This document shows positions 24,397-33,920 of a stretch of 64,000 nucleotides of DNA, piece by piece (within the stretch, counting starts at the first letter, position 1; every line of letters starts with the position of its first letter). Both the position numbers and the translations under genes were made by a program. The DNA comes from Taklimakanibacter albus (GTDB lineage Bacteria; Pseudomonadota; Alphaproteobacteria; Rhizobiales; Aestuariivirgaceae), in assembly GCF_016595235.1 (NCBI RefSeq), contig NZ_JAENHL010000008.1, forward strand, positions 1,572,624 to 1,636,623, in the 5' to 3' direction. The notes under the pieces are model-generated. The model searched no databases, was not told the DNA's origin, and worked only from the letters and a program-made list of their open reading frames with translations.

Positions 24397-25131
24397 ATGC
24401 AGGACAACGCGGCTTCACTCGGCCTCACGGTGCGCCTCTATGACGAACTCACCCGGGCTATTCTCGCCGGTGAGATCCAACCCGGCGAAAAACTGAGCGA
24501 GCCCGCTATCGCAGCGCAGCATGGGGCGAGTCGCGCGCCGGTGCGCGAAGCCATCCGCCGGCTCCAGGAACGCGGGCTCGTGACCTATGTCGCCAATCAA
24601 GGGGTGCGGGTCTCGCAGCCGACGGGCGCCGAGTTCCTCGCCCTTCTCGATGTGCGCGAGGCGCTTGAAGGCATGGCCGCAAGGCTTGCCGCCAGCAATA
24701 TGGCCGAAGCCGACGTCGCGGCGCTCGAGCAACTGGTCGCCGGCCATCGCGGCGAGATCGAACGCAATCCGCTCGGCGCCTATCTGCAGGAGGAGCCCGA
24801 TACGGATTTCCATATCCGCATCGCCAGGGGCAGCGGCAATCTCATCCTGTCGAAGCTGCTGTGCGATGACTTTTATCCGCGCCTGAGACTATGCCGGCGC
24901 CTCCATCGCACCGTGCCCGGTCGCGGCCGCGAGGCCTGGAAGGAACATCTGCGCATCACCGATGCCATCGTCCAGCGCGATGGCGAGCTCGCTGAAATCC
25001 TCATGCGCCGGCATATCCGGTCCGCCAAGGTGGCGCTGCAGACGGCGCTGGCCGCGGCGGCGGAGAGTCAGCGCCCGCAGCGGCGCGGAGCGGCGCGTTC
25101 GGCGCAGTTGGCGAAGGTTTCCGAAGAATGA
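24397..25131 (+). CDS. GntR-family transcriptional regulator with FCD domain
   Basis: The protein has 244 residues. The winged HTH is seen in LYDELTRAILAGEIQPGEKL and GASRAPVREAIRRLQERGLV. The helical FCD effector domain has DVREALEGMAARLAA, DTDFHIRIARGSGN and EHLRITDAIVQRDGELAEIL, with metal-binding Asp and His residues. The frame extends upstream to 24085, but the ATG at 24397 with AAGGAC is the natural start. It is convergent with tctA, separated by a strong hairpin. FCD regulators usually repress acid-catabolic operons, so it probably controls the prpD-prpB-tctCBA operon; the operator candidates at 30687-30757 fit. Confidence 0.9.
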   Translation: MQDNAASLGLTVRLYDELTRAILAGEIQPGEKLSEPAIAAQHGASRAPVREAIRRLQERGLVTYVANQGVRVSQPTGAEFLALLDVREALEGMAARLAASNMAEADVAALEQLVAGHRGEIERNPLGAYLQEEPDTDFHIRIARGSGNLILSKLLCDDFYPRLRLCRRLHRTVPGRGREAWKEHLRITDAIVQRDGELAEILMRRHIRSAKVALQTALAAAAESQRPQRRGAARSAQLAKVSEE

Positions 25132-25132
25132 G

Positions 25133-25167
25133 CCAAGACGTGACGGCCGGATGCCGTCACGCCTTGG
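25133..25167. terminator. Bidirectional terminator hairpin between gntR and tctA
   Basis: CCAAG (25133-25137) and CGTGACGGC (25139-25147) pair with GCCGTCACG (25153-25161) and CTTGG (25163-25167) around a 5-base loop, a 14-base-pair stem with two bulges. It lies right after the gntR stop and contains the tctA stop codon, so it can stop both converging transcripts. Confidence 0.8.
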
Positions 25168-26662
25168 ACTCCTGCATTGCCCCACGGAATCTCGCGACCA
25201 GGAACGGCAGGAAAATCACCAGCACCGCGATCGCCAGCAATGTCGCCGCGATCGGCGTGCCGACCAGCACGCTCCAGTCGCCCTGGCTCACCGCCAAAGC
25301 GCGGCGCAGCTGAATTTCGGCCTGCGGCCCCAGAATGAGCCCGATCAGCGCCGGCGCGATGGGAAAATCATAAACGCGCGCCACATAACCGATGAGGCCG
25401 ATGCCGCACATCAACAAGAGATCCATCCAGGACGTGGACAGGCCCCACACACCGACCAGCGCAAAGATGACGATGCCGCCATAGATGTAAGGCCTCGGGA
25501 TGAGCAGCAGGCGCACCCACATGCCGACCAGCGGCAGATTGAGAATGAGCAGGATGACATTGCCGACGAACAGCGAGGCGATCAGGCCCCAGAGCAGGCC
25601 GGGATTGGTGGCGAAAAGCAATGGCCCCGGCTGCAGGCCGTAATTCTGAAAGGCGGCGAGCAGCACCGCCGCCGTCGCGGTCGAAGGCAGACCAAGGGTC
25701 AGAAGCGGCACCAATATGCCGGCCGCCGCGGCATTGTTGGCGGCCTCGGGCCCGGCCACGCCTTCGATGGCGCCATTGCCGAATTCCTCGGGCTTCTCGC
25801 TGAGGCGGCGCTCCACCGTGTAAGAGAGGAAGGTCGGAATTTCGGTGCCGCCCGCCGGCAGCGAGCCGATCGGGAAGCCGATAAGGGCGCCGCGCAGCCA
25901 TGGCTTCCACGAGCGTTTCCAATCCTCGCGCGTCATCCAGGCGCCGCCCTTAAGCGGATAGACGACGCCGGCGGCGCGCGTCTGCCGGCTCGCCACGTAA
26001 AGCGTCTCGCCAACGGCAAAGAGTGAAACCAGCACGACGGTGAAAGAAATGCCGTCGAGCAGCTCCAGCGTGCCGAAGGTCATGCGCGACTGGCCGGTCT
26101 GCGTGTCGATGCCGATCGTGCCGAGGGCCAGGCCGAAGAAAAGCGCGGTAAATCCCCTGACCCTCGATGTTCCCATCACCACCGCGACCGAGGTGAAGGA
26201 CAGGATCATCAGCGCGAAATAATCCTCAGGCCCGAAGATGAAAGCGAGCTCGGCAATGGTGGGCGCCAGAAAGGTCAAAGCCAGCGTGCCGAGGGTGCCC
26301 GCCACGAAGGAGCCGATCGCCGATGTCGCCAGGGCTGCGGCGCCGCGGCCATTGCGCGCCATGCGGTTGCCTTCGATGGCCGTCATCACCGAGCCGCTCT
26401 CGCCCGGCATGTTGAGCAGGATCGACGTAGTAGAGCCGCCATAAAGTGCGCCATAGAGAATGCCGGCAAACATGATGAAGGCGGATTCGGGCGCCACCTG
26501 CGCGGTGACCGGCAGGAGCAATGCGATGGTCAGCGCCGGGCCGATGCCCGGCAACACACCGATCGCGGTGCCGAGCAGACAGCCGACCAGCGCCCAGAAC
26601 AGATTGATCGGCTGAAGGGCGATGGCAAAGCCGGCAAGGAGCTGTTGCAGAATGTCCATCAT
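25157..26662 (-). CDS. tctA: Tripartite tricarboxylate transporter, large permease TctA
   Basis: This is the large membrane subunit of a TTT carrier, 501 residues with about 11-12 membrane segments. Family signatures are [40 protein letters not shown] and [20 protein letters not shown]. The start is ATG at 26662 (or 26659), one base after the tctB stop. It works with TctB and the periplasmic TctC. It is the last gene of the prpD-prpB-tctC-tctB-tctA operon. The substrate is probably a tricarboxylate; the enzymes upstream point to 2-methylcitrate or a relative. Confidence 0.93.
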   Translation of the reverse strand: MMDILQQLLAGFAIALQPINLFWALVGCLLGTAIGVLPGIGPALTIALLLPVTAQVAPESAFIMFAGILYGALYGGSTTSILLNMPGESGSVMTAIEGNRMARNGRGAAALATSAIGSFVAGTLGTLALTFLAPTIAELAFIFGPEDYFALMILSFTSVAVVMGTSRVRGFTALFFGLALGTIGIDTQTGQSRMTFGTLELLDGISFTVVLVSLFAVGETLYVASRQTRAAGVVYPLKGGAWMTREDWKRSWKPWLRGALIGFPIGSLPAGGTEIPTFLSYTVERRLSEKPEEFGNGAIEGVAGPEAANNAAAAGILVPLLTLGLPSTATAAVLLAAFQNYGLQPGPLLFATNPGLLWGLIASLFVGNVILLILNLPLVGMWVRLLLIPRPYIYGGIVIFALVGVWGLSTSWMDLLLMCGIGLIGYVARVYDFPIAPALIGLILGPQAEIQLRRALAVSQGDWSVLVGTPIAATLLAIAVLVIFLPFLVARFRGAMQESKA

Positions 26663-26663
26663 C

Positions 26664-27155
26664 TCACCGGAGCAGAGGAATGAAGGGCCCGAGCTCGATG
26701 CCGAGCAACTCGAAACCATACCAGGAGAATGTCCCGATCAGGGCACCGATGGCGAGATCGAGCAGCGTGCGGCGCGAGCCGAAGGCATGTGTCACCAGGG
26801 TGAAAGCGAGCATCGCCGTGATCGGAAAGCCCAGCATCTTCATGGTGAGCAAAGGCATCGCCACGCCGGCAAGCGCCAGCAGAAAGGCCGAACGCGAAGG
26901 CGGTGCGGCGGCATCGGCGCCCTCTTCCTCCTGGGCTGCGAAAGTCTCGCCGCGCAAGGCCTGGATGACGAGGAGGATGCCGAGGATCGCCAGGCCGCCA
27001 CCCGCGACCTGGACCATCGCCGCCGGCCCGAGGCCGATATAATTGGTCGTCGAGGCGATGCCCGCCGCGCCATAGAGCCAGAGCGCCCCCATCGCGAAGA
27101 CGGCGACACCCAGCCACCACGGACGCGCGGCTTTCCGCTGATCAAGAGAAGACAT
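26664..27155 (-). CDS. tctB: Tripartite tricarboxylate transporter, small subunit TctB
   Basis: This 163-residue protein has four membrane segments ([60 protein letters not shown] and [20 protein letters not shown]), the pattern of TctB. AGGAG six bases before the ATG at 27155 fixes the start. It lies 64 bases after tctC and abuts tctA. TctB sequences are poorly conserved, so the call rests on topology and context. Confidence 0.88.
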   Translation of the reverse strand: MSSLDQRKAARPWWLGVAVFAMGALWLYGAAGIASTTNYIGLGPAAMVQVAGGGLAILGILLVIQALRGETFAAQEEEGADAAAPPSRSAFLLALAGVAMPLLTMKMLGFPITAMLAFTLVTHAFGSRRTLLDLAIGALIGTFSWYGFELLGIELGPFIPLLR

Positions 27156-27219
27156 GACGACTCCTGTCATTCCACCTGGCTGAAGGCCCCGCCGGTGAAA
27201 TACCAACGGGGCTCCAAGA

Positions 27220-28170
27220 TCACTTCAGGATACCGACATCCTTGAGCGCGGTCGTCCAGTTCGATTCTTCCGCCTTGATGAAGGCCTTGAACTCGTCACC
27301 GGCGAGATAAGCGTCTTCCCAGCCATGCGCCTTGAGCGCCTCTTTCCAGACATCGCTCGCATGTAGTTTCTCGAACCGATCGAGCCAGGTCTTGCGGCCG
27401 GCCTCGCTCATGCCGGGGGCACCGACGAAGCCGCGCCAGTTGCCGATCTCGATCGGGATGCCCGATTCCTTGAGGGTCGGCACGTCGAGGCCTTCGACAC
27501 GGGTCGGGCCGGTGACGGCGATGAGGCGGATACGTCCCGATTTGGCGAAGTCGCGGAATTCGGAAGCGCCTGAGATCGCGGCCTTGATCTTGCCGCCGCC
27601 CAGGGACGCCAGGATCTCGCCGCCGGAGAAGGAGACGAAATTGATCTTGTCGACCGGTGCGCCCGCCTGCTTGGCGAGCAGTGCCAGCAGCACGTGATCG
27701 ACGCCGCCGGCGGAGCCGCCGCCGACCGACAACGCGCCCGGATCCGCCTTGAGCGCCGCGAGGAAGTCTTGCGGAGTCTTGATGGGTGAATCGGCCGGAA
27801 CAGCGATCGCATTATATTCGTTGGTCATGCGCGCCAGAGGCGTGGTGTTGTCGAGCGAGACCGGCGTCTTGTTGCTGATCACGCCGCCCACCATGATGAC
27901 GCCCGTCACCAGGAGCGCATTGTCGTCACCTTCCGCGGTGCGGACGAACTCGGCGAGCCCGATGGTGCCCGCGGCACCACCCTTGTTGGTGAAGGACACG
28001 CCGTCGGTGAACACGCCGGATTTGTTGAAGGCCGCCATGGTCTCACGGCCGGCGCCATCCCAGCCGCCGCCCGGATTGGCCGGGATCAGGACTTTCGCCG
28101 GTTCGGCCGCGGCCAATCCTGCACTGAAGGCCAGCGCGATAACGCCGGTCAGAAATGATTTTTTGAGCAT
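27220..28170 (-). CDS. tctC: Tripartite tricarboxylate transporter, binding protein TctC
   Basis: This periplasmic substrate-binding protein has 316 residues. A Sec signal (LTGVIALAFSAGLAAAEPAK) is followed by the family opening KVLIPANPGGGWDGAGRETM. The conserved ligand loops include VNAIAVP-type ASPIKTPQDFLAAL (positions about 140-160) and SVGGGSAGGVDHVLLALLAK. GAGGAGACG precedes the ATG at 28170. TctC-type proteins bind di- and tricarboxylates. It is preceded by prpB, which suggests the ligand is an intermediate of the methylcitrate route or an analogue. Confidence 0.93.
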   Translation of the reverse strand: MLKKSFLTGVIALAFSAGLAAAEPAKVLIPANPGGGWDGAGRETMAAFNKSGVFTDGVSFTNKGGAAGTIGLAEFVRTAEGDDNALLVTGVIMVGGVISNKTPVSLDNTTPLARMTNEYNAIAVPADSPIKTPQDFLAALKADPGALSVGGGSAGGVDHVLLALLAKQAGAPVDKINFVSFSGGEILASLGGGKIKAAISGASEFRDFAKSGRIRLIAVTGPTRVEGLDVPTLKESGIPIEIGNWRGFVGAPGMSEAGRKTWLDRFEKLHASDVWKEALKAHGWEDAYLAGDEFKAFIKAEESNWTTALKDVGILK

Positions 28171-28264
28171 CGTCTCCTCATCTTTTGTTTTCATGCCGCC
28201 TTTGGACTGTCCTAGGCTGGTCATCTTGTTGCCGCGCCAGGCGCGGAGGCCGTTATGGTTGTAC

Positions 28265-29197
28265 TCACGAACCGCGCTTGCGCTGCGGCATGCTTTCGGG
28301 CGTGATGGTCGCGACGATCGAAGCATCGAGTGCTTCATAGTCAGCGAGACCGATGGCCTCGTAGAGCTCGGCGCGCGTCTGCATTTCATCGATCATCGAA
28401 TGCGTGCCGCCGTCCTTGGCGAGCGCCGCATAAAGCTTCTCCTGCGCCTTGTTGGCCACGCGCAGCGAGGAGACCGGCCAGATCACCATCCGGTAGCCCA
28501 TCTCCTCGAATTCGGATGCCGTGAAGAAAGGTGTGCGGCCGAACTCGGTCATGTTGGCGAGCAGCGGCACACCCGGCATGCGCCGCGCAAATTCACGGAA
28601 CATCTCGGCCGAGGTCAGCGCCTCGGGGAAGATCGCATCGGCGCCGGACTCGAGATAAAGCCTGGCGCGCGCCACGGCACCGTCGATGCCCTCGCTCGCC
28701 GCCGCGTCGGTACGCGCAATGATGTAGAGATGGCGGCGTGCGCGCCGCGCGGCGGCGACCTTGGCCGCCATATCATTGGCCTCGGCGAGCTTCTTGTCGT
28801 TGAGATGGCCGCATTTCTTCGGCAGGAGCTGATCCTCGATCTGCACAGCACCGGCGCCCGCCTCTTCGAAGACGCGCACCATGTGCATGACATTGAGGGC
28901 CTCGCCATAGCCGGTGTCGCCATCGACCAGAACCGGCAGGCCCGAAGCCCGCACGATCTGGCGGATGAAGAAGGCGACCTCATCGACCGTGATGATGCCG
29001 AGATCGGGCAAGCCCATCGAGGCGGTCATCGCCGCGCCCGACAGATACAGCGCCGTGAAGCCGGCGGCCTTCGCCTGAAGTGCCGCCATGCCATTATGGG
29101 CGCCCGGCATCCGGACGATGGCGCCCGCTTCGACGAGCGCGCGGAAGCGTTCGCCCGCGGGCTGGTCCGGAATATCGGTTCCGAGAAGATATGGCAT
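28265..29197 (-). CDS. prpB: Methylisocitrate lyase (PEP mutase/isocitrate lyase superfamily)
   Basis: The enzyme cleaves 2-methylisocitrate to pyruvate and succinate. The 310 residues include VRMPGAHNGMAALQAKAAGF (family opening), the metal-binding VDGDTGYGEALNV and the catalytic Cys129 in PKKCGH, which separates isocitrate and methylisocitrate lyases from PEP mutases and oxaloacetate hydrolases. It follows prpD by 9 bases. The sequence does not exclude a related C4/C5 hydroxyacid lyase, such as dimethylmalate lyase, so the exact substrate is inferred from the prpD partner. Confidence 0.88.
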   Translation of the reverse strand: MPYLLGTDIPDQPAGERFRALVEAGAIVRMPGAHNGMAALQAKAAGFTALYLSGAAMTASMGLPDLGIITVDEVAFFIRQIVRASGLPVLVDGDTGYGEALNVMHMVRVFEEAGAGAVQIEDQLLPKKCGHLNDKKLAEANDMAAKVAAARRARRHLYIIARTDAAASEGIDGAVARARLYLESGADAIFPEALTSAEMFREFARRMPGVPLLANMTEFGRTPFFTASEFEEMGYRMVIWPVSSLRVANKAQEKLYAALAKDGGTHSMIDEMQTRAELYEAIGLADYEALDASIVATITPESMPQRKRGS

Positions 29198-29206
29198 GAG
29201 GCTTTC

Positions 29207-30658
29207 TCAGCTCACATAAAGATCGACATAGTCATTGACGGCCATGCTCTCGAGCCGCTTCTGGTCGAGCGAGACATCGAGAATCTGGCGCTGGCGTTTC
29301 TCGACGAACCGGCGCGCCAGATTGGTGCGGAACTTCGCCTCGAGCAGCGGAATGCCGTCGGTACGGCGGCGCTTATGGCCGATCGGATATTCGACCACGA
29401 TCTCGGGCAGCACGGTGCCGTCGTTGAGCGTCAGCGTCATGGCATTCGAGATCGAGCGCTTGTCGGGGTCGTGATAGTCGCGGGTGAAGGCCTCGTCCTC
29501 GACGCATTCCATCTTGGCGCGCAACGCATCGACGCGCGGATCGGCGGCGATGCCATCCTCATAATCGGCTGCAGTCAGGCGTCCGAAGAGCAACGGGATG
29601 GCGACCATATACTGCATCGTGTGATCGCGATCGGCCGGATTGTGCAACGGCCCGCGCTTGTCGATGATGCGGATCGCCGCCTCATGGGTGCGGATGTGGA
29701 TCCTGGCGATGTCGTCGCTGCTGCGGCCCATCCGCTTCAGCTGCTCGTGGAAGGACATCGCCGCCTCGACGGCGGTCTGGGCATGGAATTCGGCCGGGTA
29801 GGAAATCTTGAACAGCACGTTCTCCATGACATAGGAGCCATAGGGGCGCTGGAAGCGGAAGGGCTGGCCGCGGAAGGAGACGTCATAGAAGCCCCAGGTC
29901 TTGGCGGTGAGTGCCGAAGGGTAGCCCATCTCGCCGGTCTTCGCGGTGAGCGCCAGACGCACGGCGCGGCTGGTCGCATCGCCCGCCGCCCAGCTCTTGC
30001 GCGAACCGGCATTGGGCGCGTGGCGATAGGTGCGCAGCGCCTGGCCATCGACGAAGACGAGCGACAGGGCGTTGATGATCTCGTCGCGCGTGAGGCCAAG
30101 CAGACCCGAAACGACGGCGGTCGAGGCGAGCTTGACGAGGATCACATGGTCGATGCCGACCTTATTGAACGAGTTCTCGAGCGCGAAGCAGCCCTGGATC
30201 TCGTGCGCCTTGATCATCGCGGTGAGGACGTCGCGCATCGTCAGAGGCGGTCGCCCGGCGGCGATCGCCGTGCGCGACAGCCAGTCGGCGACGGCGAGGA
30301 TGCCGCCGAGATTGTCAGAAGGATGCCCCCATTCCGCCGCGAGCCAGCAATCGTTGAAGTCGAGCCAGCGGATCATGGTGCCGATATTGAGGGCGGCCTG
30401 GATGGGATCGAGTTGATAGGGTGTGCCCGGCACGCGCGCGCCATGGGGAACGATGGTGCCCGGAACGACCGGGCCCAGCAGCTTGGTGCAGGCCGGATAA
30501 TCAAGTGCCTCGAGACCGCAGCCCAGCGTGTCAATCAGGCAGTTGCGCGCCGTCTCATAGGCCAGAGCGCTGTCGATGCGATAATTCAGGACATAGTCGG
30601 CAATGTCGACAAGCACGCCATCCGGCGTTGGACGCTCATTATTGATCGAAACAGACAC
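29207..30658 (-). CDS. prpD: 2-methylcitrate dehydratase, PrpD (MmgE/PrpD family)
   Basis: The enzyme dehydrates 2-methylcitrate to 2-methylaconitate without an iron-sulfur cluster. From the GTG at 30658, which has GGGAGGGG upstream, it has 483 residues, the same as the E. coli enzyme. Conserved parts are [40 protein letters not shown] and [20 protein letters not shown]. It heads the operon with prpB and tctCBA. No methylcitrate synthase (prpC) or acnD is present, unlike a propionate pathway. Two TGTCGACA palindromes lie in its leader. Confidence 0.9.
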   Translation of the reverse strand: MSVSINNERPTPDGVLVDIADYVLNYRIDSALAYETARNCLIDTLGCGLEALDYPACTKLLGPVVPGTIVPHGARVPGTPYQLDPIQAALNIGTMIRWLDFNDCWLAAEWGHPSDNLGGILAVADWLSRTAIAAGRPPLTMRDVLTAMIKAHEIQGCFALENSFNKVGIDHVILVKLASTAVVSGLLGLTRDEIINALSLVFVDGQALRTYRHAPNAGSRKSWAAGDATSRAVRLALTAKTGEMGYPSALTAKTWGFYDVSFRGQPFRFQRPYGSYVMENVLFKISYPAEFHAQTAVEAAMSFHEQLKRMGRSSDDIARIHIRTHEAAIRIIDKRGPLHNPADRDHTMQYMVAIPLLFGRLTAADYEDGIAADPRVDALRAKMECVEDEAFTRDYHDPDKRSISNAMTLTLNDGTVLPEIVVEYPIGHKRRRTDGIPLLEAKFRTNLARRFVEKRQRQILDVSLDQKRLESMAVNDYVDLYVS

Positions 30659-30686
30659 GAAGCCGCCCCTCCCCTGCAGTGAATTA

Positions 30687-30757
30687 TGTCGACACAATAT
30701 GGATTTCTTTATGCCTAAGCCAGCGATTATTCGCTATTGTCGCAAAATATGTCGACA
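30687..30757. promoter_or_regulatory. Two TGTCGACA palindromes in the prpD promoter region
   Basis: The 8-base palindrome TGTCGACA occurs at 30687-30694 and 30750-30757, 63 bases apart. The first is extended as ATTATGTCGACACAAT, which is palindromic at 14 of 16 positions. Between them AGCGA-TTAT-TCGCT (30722-30735) forms a further dyad. All three lie within 100 bases upstream of the prpD start. They are likely operators, most simply for the GntR/FCD protein at 24397; I saw no copy in that regulator's own upstream region. Confidence 0.5.
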
Positions 30758-30850
30758 CTTACGCTAAACCCTTCATTCCGAAAGCAGATTCATAACCGGG
30801 CCGCGAGCCCCGCCCGCGGCTTGCCATTCCGATCTGCAGTGAATGAAGGA

Positions 30851-31258
30851 TTAGAGCTGGGTGCCGCTCTTGTCCTTGCCGTCCATTTCGCGAGCGAAAT
30901 CGAGGAAGCGGTCGAACATCTTGCCGAAGATGTCCATCATGCGATCGACTTCCTGATCGCTCGGCAGCTTGGCTGTAGCGCCCCCCTTTTCGAGCTCGGC
31001 CAGGCGCTTCTTCAGGCTCTCATTTTCATCTCGCAACCGACCCAATTCCTTAGTCCCATCAAGGCCTTCGTCCTTGACGGCGGTGCATTCCCACACGCCT
31101 GAGGAGACCGCGCAGAGCGACATCACGCCGGTCTGGGAATCGAGCCGCAGAAAGCCCTGTTCGACCTTTTCCAGCACATAGCGGCCGGTGATCTCCGCCG
31201 CCCCGACGCCGGAGGCCGCGAGCGCGATGGTCAATGACAGGAACAAGGGGCGCAGCAT
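30851..31258 (-). CDS. Exported coiled-coil protein of unknown function
   Basis: This 135-residue protein has a signal peptide (FLSLTIALAASGVGAAEITG). A short beta-like region with two Cys residues (VMSLCAVSSGVWECTAVKDE) may form a disulphide. A heptad-rich segment, LGRLRDENESLKKRLAELEK, predicts a coiled coil, and a C-terminal amphipathic helix follows (MDIFGKMFDRFLDFAREMDG). I do not recognise the family. It sits alone between the prp operon promoter and the divergent rmuC, and is probably periplasmic. Confidence 0.75.
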   Translation of the reverse strand: MLRPLFLSLTIALAASGVGAAEITGRYVLEKVEQGFLRLDSQTGVMSLCAVSSGVWECTAVKDEGLDGTKELGRLRDENESLKKRLAELEKGGATAKLPSDQEVDRMMDIFGKMFDRFLDFAREMDGKDKSGTQL

Positions 31259-31371
31259 GGCAGGTCTCCTTCGGCCTCAATGTTACTCCGAATCCTGCCG
31301 GCTTTGTGACATTCGCGGATAAAGGCCGTTCATGTTTTGTATTTAACCGCCCGAATCGCGTAGGATGAGCC

Positions 31372-32532
31372 ATGACCCTCGACCAGACCGTTCTCCAGAT
31401 TGGCGGCCAGACCTTCAACCTGGGCCAGATCCTGCTCGCCGGCGCCGCCTTGGCCTTCCTCCTCCTCATCGTCACCGCGGTGATGGCCTGGCGCGGCCAG
31501 AAGCAGCGGCGCGAGGAAGGTCTCGAGACCATGCGCCGGGCGTCCGAGCTCGAATTCCGCCTCGCCGAAATGGCGGGCCAGCTCCGGAGCTTCACCGACC
31601 AGGCGGCGAGCGGCCAGCAGCATCTGGCGCGCACCCTCGATGAGCGCCTCGACCAGGTGAGCCACCGGGTCGGCCGTGGGCTCAATGAGCAGGCCGAGCG
31701 CACCCACCAGTCGCTGAAGCATCTCTATGAGAGGCTGGCGGTCATCGACACGGCGCAAGCCAATCTCACCCAGCTCTCCTCCGAGATGGTCTCGCTCAAG
31801 GATATCCTGTCCAACAAGCAGGCGCGTGGAGCTTATGGACAAGGCCGCATGGAGGCGATCATCCGCGACGGCCTGCATGCCAAGGCCTATGAGTTCCAGG
31901 CGACCTTGTCGAACGGCTCGCGGCCCGACTGCGTGATCAAGCTGCCCGAATCCGAATTGCGCCTGGTGCTCGACGCGAAATTCCCCCTCGAGGCCTTCAA
32001 CGCACTGAAGGCCGCGACCGGCGAGGCCGAAATCCGCGCCGCTGAGACGCGGCTGCGGCGCGACGTCACCCTGCATGTGAAGGACATCGCCGGCAAATAC
32101 CTCATCGCCGGCGAAACACATGAGACGGCGATCATGTTCGTGCCATCGGAATCGATCTATGCCGATCTCCATGAGCGCTTCGAGGATGTGCTGCAGAAAG
32201 CGCATCGCGAGCGCGTCATCATCGCCTCGCCCAATATATTGATGCTGCTGATCCAGACCATGCAGGCGATCTTCAAGGATGCGCGCATGCGCGAGCAGGC
32301 CGGCGTCATCAAGATCGAGGTAGTGCGGCTGCTGGAAGATGTCGGCCGGCTCAAGGACCGGGTGCTCGACCTGCAGCGCCATTTCGGCCAGGCGAACAGC
32401 GATCTCGAAAAGCTCGGCTTGTCGGCCGACAAGATCACCAAACGCGGCTTGCGCATCGAGCAGCTCGATGTCGAGGAGCCGGCAAAAATCGCCAGCGACG
32501 AAGCCCAGCTGCGACTGGTGCAGGGGCGCTAA
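31372..32532 (+). CDS. rmuC: DNA recombination protein RmuC
   Basis: The protein has 386 residues. An N-terminal membrane anchor (ILLAGAALAFLLLIVTAVMA) is followed by a long coiled coil (about 40-140), then the RmuC nuclease-like domain: GAYGQGRMEAIIRDGL, RPDCVIKLPESELRLVLDAK and SIYADLHERFEDVLQKAHRE with AIFKDARMREQAGVIK. RmuC limits inversion at short inverted repeats and has been linked to anti-phage and conjugation defence. It is monocistronic, and its stop overlaps the convergent glxA-like gene by 4 bases. Confidence 0.92.
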   Translation: MTLDQTVLQIGGQTFNLGQILLAGAALAFLLLIVTAVMAWRGQKQRREEGLETMRRASELEFRLAEMAGQLRSFTDQAASGQQHLARTLDERLDQVSHRVGRGLNEQAERTHQSLKHLYERLAVIDTAQANLTQLSSEMVSLKDILSNKQARGAYGQGRMEAIIRDGLHAKAYEFQATLSNGSRPDCVIKLPESELRLVLDAKFPLEAFNALKAATGEAEIRAAETRLRRDVTLHVKDIAGKYLIAGETHETAIMFVPSESIYADLHERFEDVLQKAHRERVIIASPNILMLLIQTMQAIFKDARMREQAGVIKIEVVRLLEDVGRLKDRVLDLQRHFGQANSDLEKLGLSADKITKRGLRIEQLDVEEPAKIASDEAQLRLVQGR

Positions 32533-33527
32533 GGCCTGCCCGCCGACGAGAAGCGTGCCCGGTAATCCTGGGGCGCGATCGCCATCTGGCGGAAAAAGCT
32601 GCGCCGCATGGTCTCCTCCGATCCGAAGCCGCAGCGCCGGGCGATGCGCTTCACCGGGTCGCGCGTCGTGGCGAGGAGCTGGCACGCTGCTTCGACCCGC
32701 ATCTTCTCAACCGCACGGGCCGGCGTGACGCCCAGATTGGTCCGATAATGCCGCAACAGGCTGCGCTCACTCATGCCGGCGCGCTTGGCCAGCGCCGGCA
32801 CGGAAAGATCCTGGGCGAGATTGCCCGCCATCCAACCATGCAGCGCGTCGAATGTGTCGTCACGCTCCTGATAGGTCAGCACGGTCGAGAATTGCGCCTG
32901 GCCACCCGGACGCTTGAGAAACACCACGAGCTCGCGCGCCACCGCGGCGGCGGCCGCATGACCGATATCTTCCTCGACCAGCGCAAGCGACATGTCGATG
33001 CCAGCGGTGACGCCGGCCGAGGTCCACAATGCCCCGTCGCGCACGAAGATGGCGTTCATGTCCACGCGCACTTTCGGGAAAATCCTGGCAAGCCGTTCGC
33101 AGTCGGACCAATGGGTCACGGCGCGCCGGCCATCGAGCAAACCCGCGGCGCCCAGAAGGAATGCGCCGGTGCAGACCGACGCGACACGCCGCGCCTTGCC
33201 GGCACGCGCGGAGAGCCAGCGGAGCAAGGCCTTATCCTGGCACGCGTCCTGAACGCTGGATCCGCCGGCAATGATCAAAGTGTCGACCGGCTTGCCCGGT
33301 GGCGGGAGACGCGCGGCCAGAAAGGCGAGACCGGCGGAGGTATTCACGGGCGACGCGCGTGCTACGACCTTAATGGCGTAAGGCGGCGGGCGTCCGGCCT
33401 GGCGCTCGAAATCATTCGCCGAGGCGAAGACCTGCAACGGACCCGCGACATCGAGCAATTGCAGGTCCGGAAAAGCGACGATCTCAACCGGCCGGGGCTG
33501 TGGCGGAATTCGAGGGTTCTTTGGCAT
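32529..33527 (-). CDS. GlxA-type transcriptional regulator (DJ-1/PfpI plus AraC HTH)
   Basis: The protein has 332 residues. The N-terminal DJ-1/PfpI-like domain has VEIVAFPDLQLLDVAGPLQV, then the nucleophile-elbow region RRVASVCTGAFLLGAAGLLD and the downstream ...RAVTHW. The C-terminal AraC domain has two HTHs: DLSVPALAKRAGMSERSLLR and DPVKRIARRCGFGSEETMRR. Regulators of this kind respond to amino compounds such as arginine, carnitine, choline or glycine betaine, but its target here is unknown. It overlaps rmuC convergently by 4 bases and is divergent from the DUF1272 gene. Confidence 0.92.
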   Translation of the reverse strand: MPKNPRIPPQPRPVEIVAFPDLQLLDVAGPLQVFASANDFERQAGRPPPYAIKVVARASPVNTSAGLAFLAARLPPPGKPVDTLIIAGGSSVQDACQDKALLRWLSARAGKARRVASVCTGAFLLGAAGLLDGRRAVTHWSDCERLARIFPKVRVDMNAIFVRDGALWTSAGVTAGIDMSLALVEEDIGHAAAAAVARELVVFLKRPGGQAQFSTVLTYQERDDTFDALHGWMAGNLAQDLSVPALAKRAGMSERSLLRHYRTNLGVTPARAVEKMRVEAACQLLATTRDPVKRIARRCGFGSEETMRRSFFRQMAIAPQDYRARFSSAGRP

Positions 33528-33582
33528 TCACGCCAGAACATAGAAGGATAATCTGCCTCTGTCACGAATGAGGATCATACCG

Positions 33583-33894
33583 ATGGCTCTGGAGTTGCGG
33601 CCGAACTGCGAATATTGCGACAAGGATCTTCCGCCCGCCTCGACGCTGGCGCGGATCTGTACCTATGAGTGCACGTTCTGCGCCGACTGTGCCGAGAAGG
33701 TGCTCGCCAATGTCTGTCCGAATTGCGGCGGCGGCTTCGCCCCGCGGCCGATCCGGCCCAAGACCGAATGGCGGCTCGGACTTTCGCTCGCCAAACGCCC
33801 CGCCTCGCAAAAGCGCATGGCCCTATCTTACAGTCACGCAGACATCGAGGCTCATAGCTGTCGGATCAGAGACATTCCGCCTGAGGAGCGCTGA
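33583..33894 (+). CDS. DUF1272 zinc-ribbon-like protein
   Basis: This 103-residue protein matches DUF1272: ALELRPNCEYCDKDLPPAST, TYECTFCADCAEKVLANVCP and NCGGGFAPRPIRP. Seven Cys in CxxC-type pairs suggest one or two zinc sites. The ATG at 33583 is chosen because the family begins at this MALELRP; a frame start at 33568 adds five residues. The function of DUF1272 is not known. It lies between the GlxA-like and LysR regulators and ends 27 bases before the convergent LysR stop. Confidence 0.88.
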   Translation: MALELRPNCEYCDKDLPPASTLARICTYECTFCADCAEKVLANVCPNCGGGFAPRPIRPKTEWRLGLSLAKRPASQKRMALSYSHADIEAHSCRIRDIPPEER

Positions 33895-33920
33895 CGCCGA
33901 GCTCGCGCAAGGCGGTGGTT

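Noticed and set aside
27749-30682. Long plus-strand open frame (977 codons) antisense to prpB, prpD and tctC
   Set aside because: No domain is recognisable and it spans three well-supported genes on the other strand. It is a codon-bias artefact.
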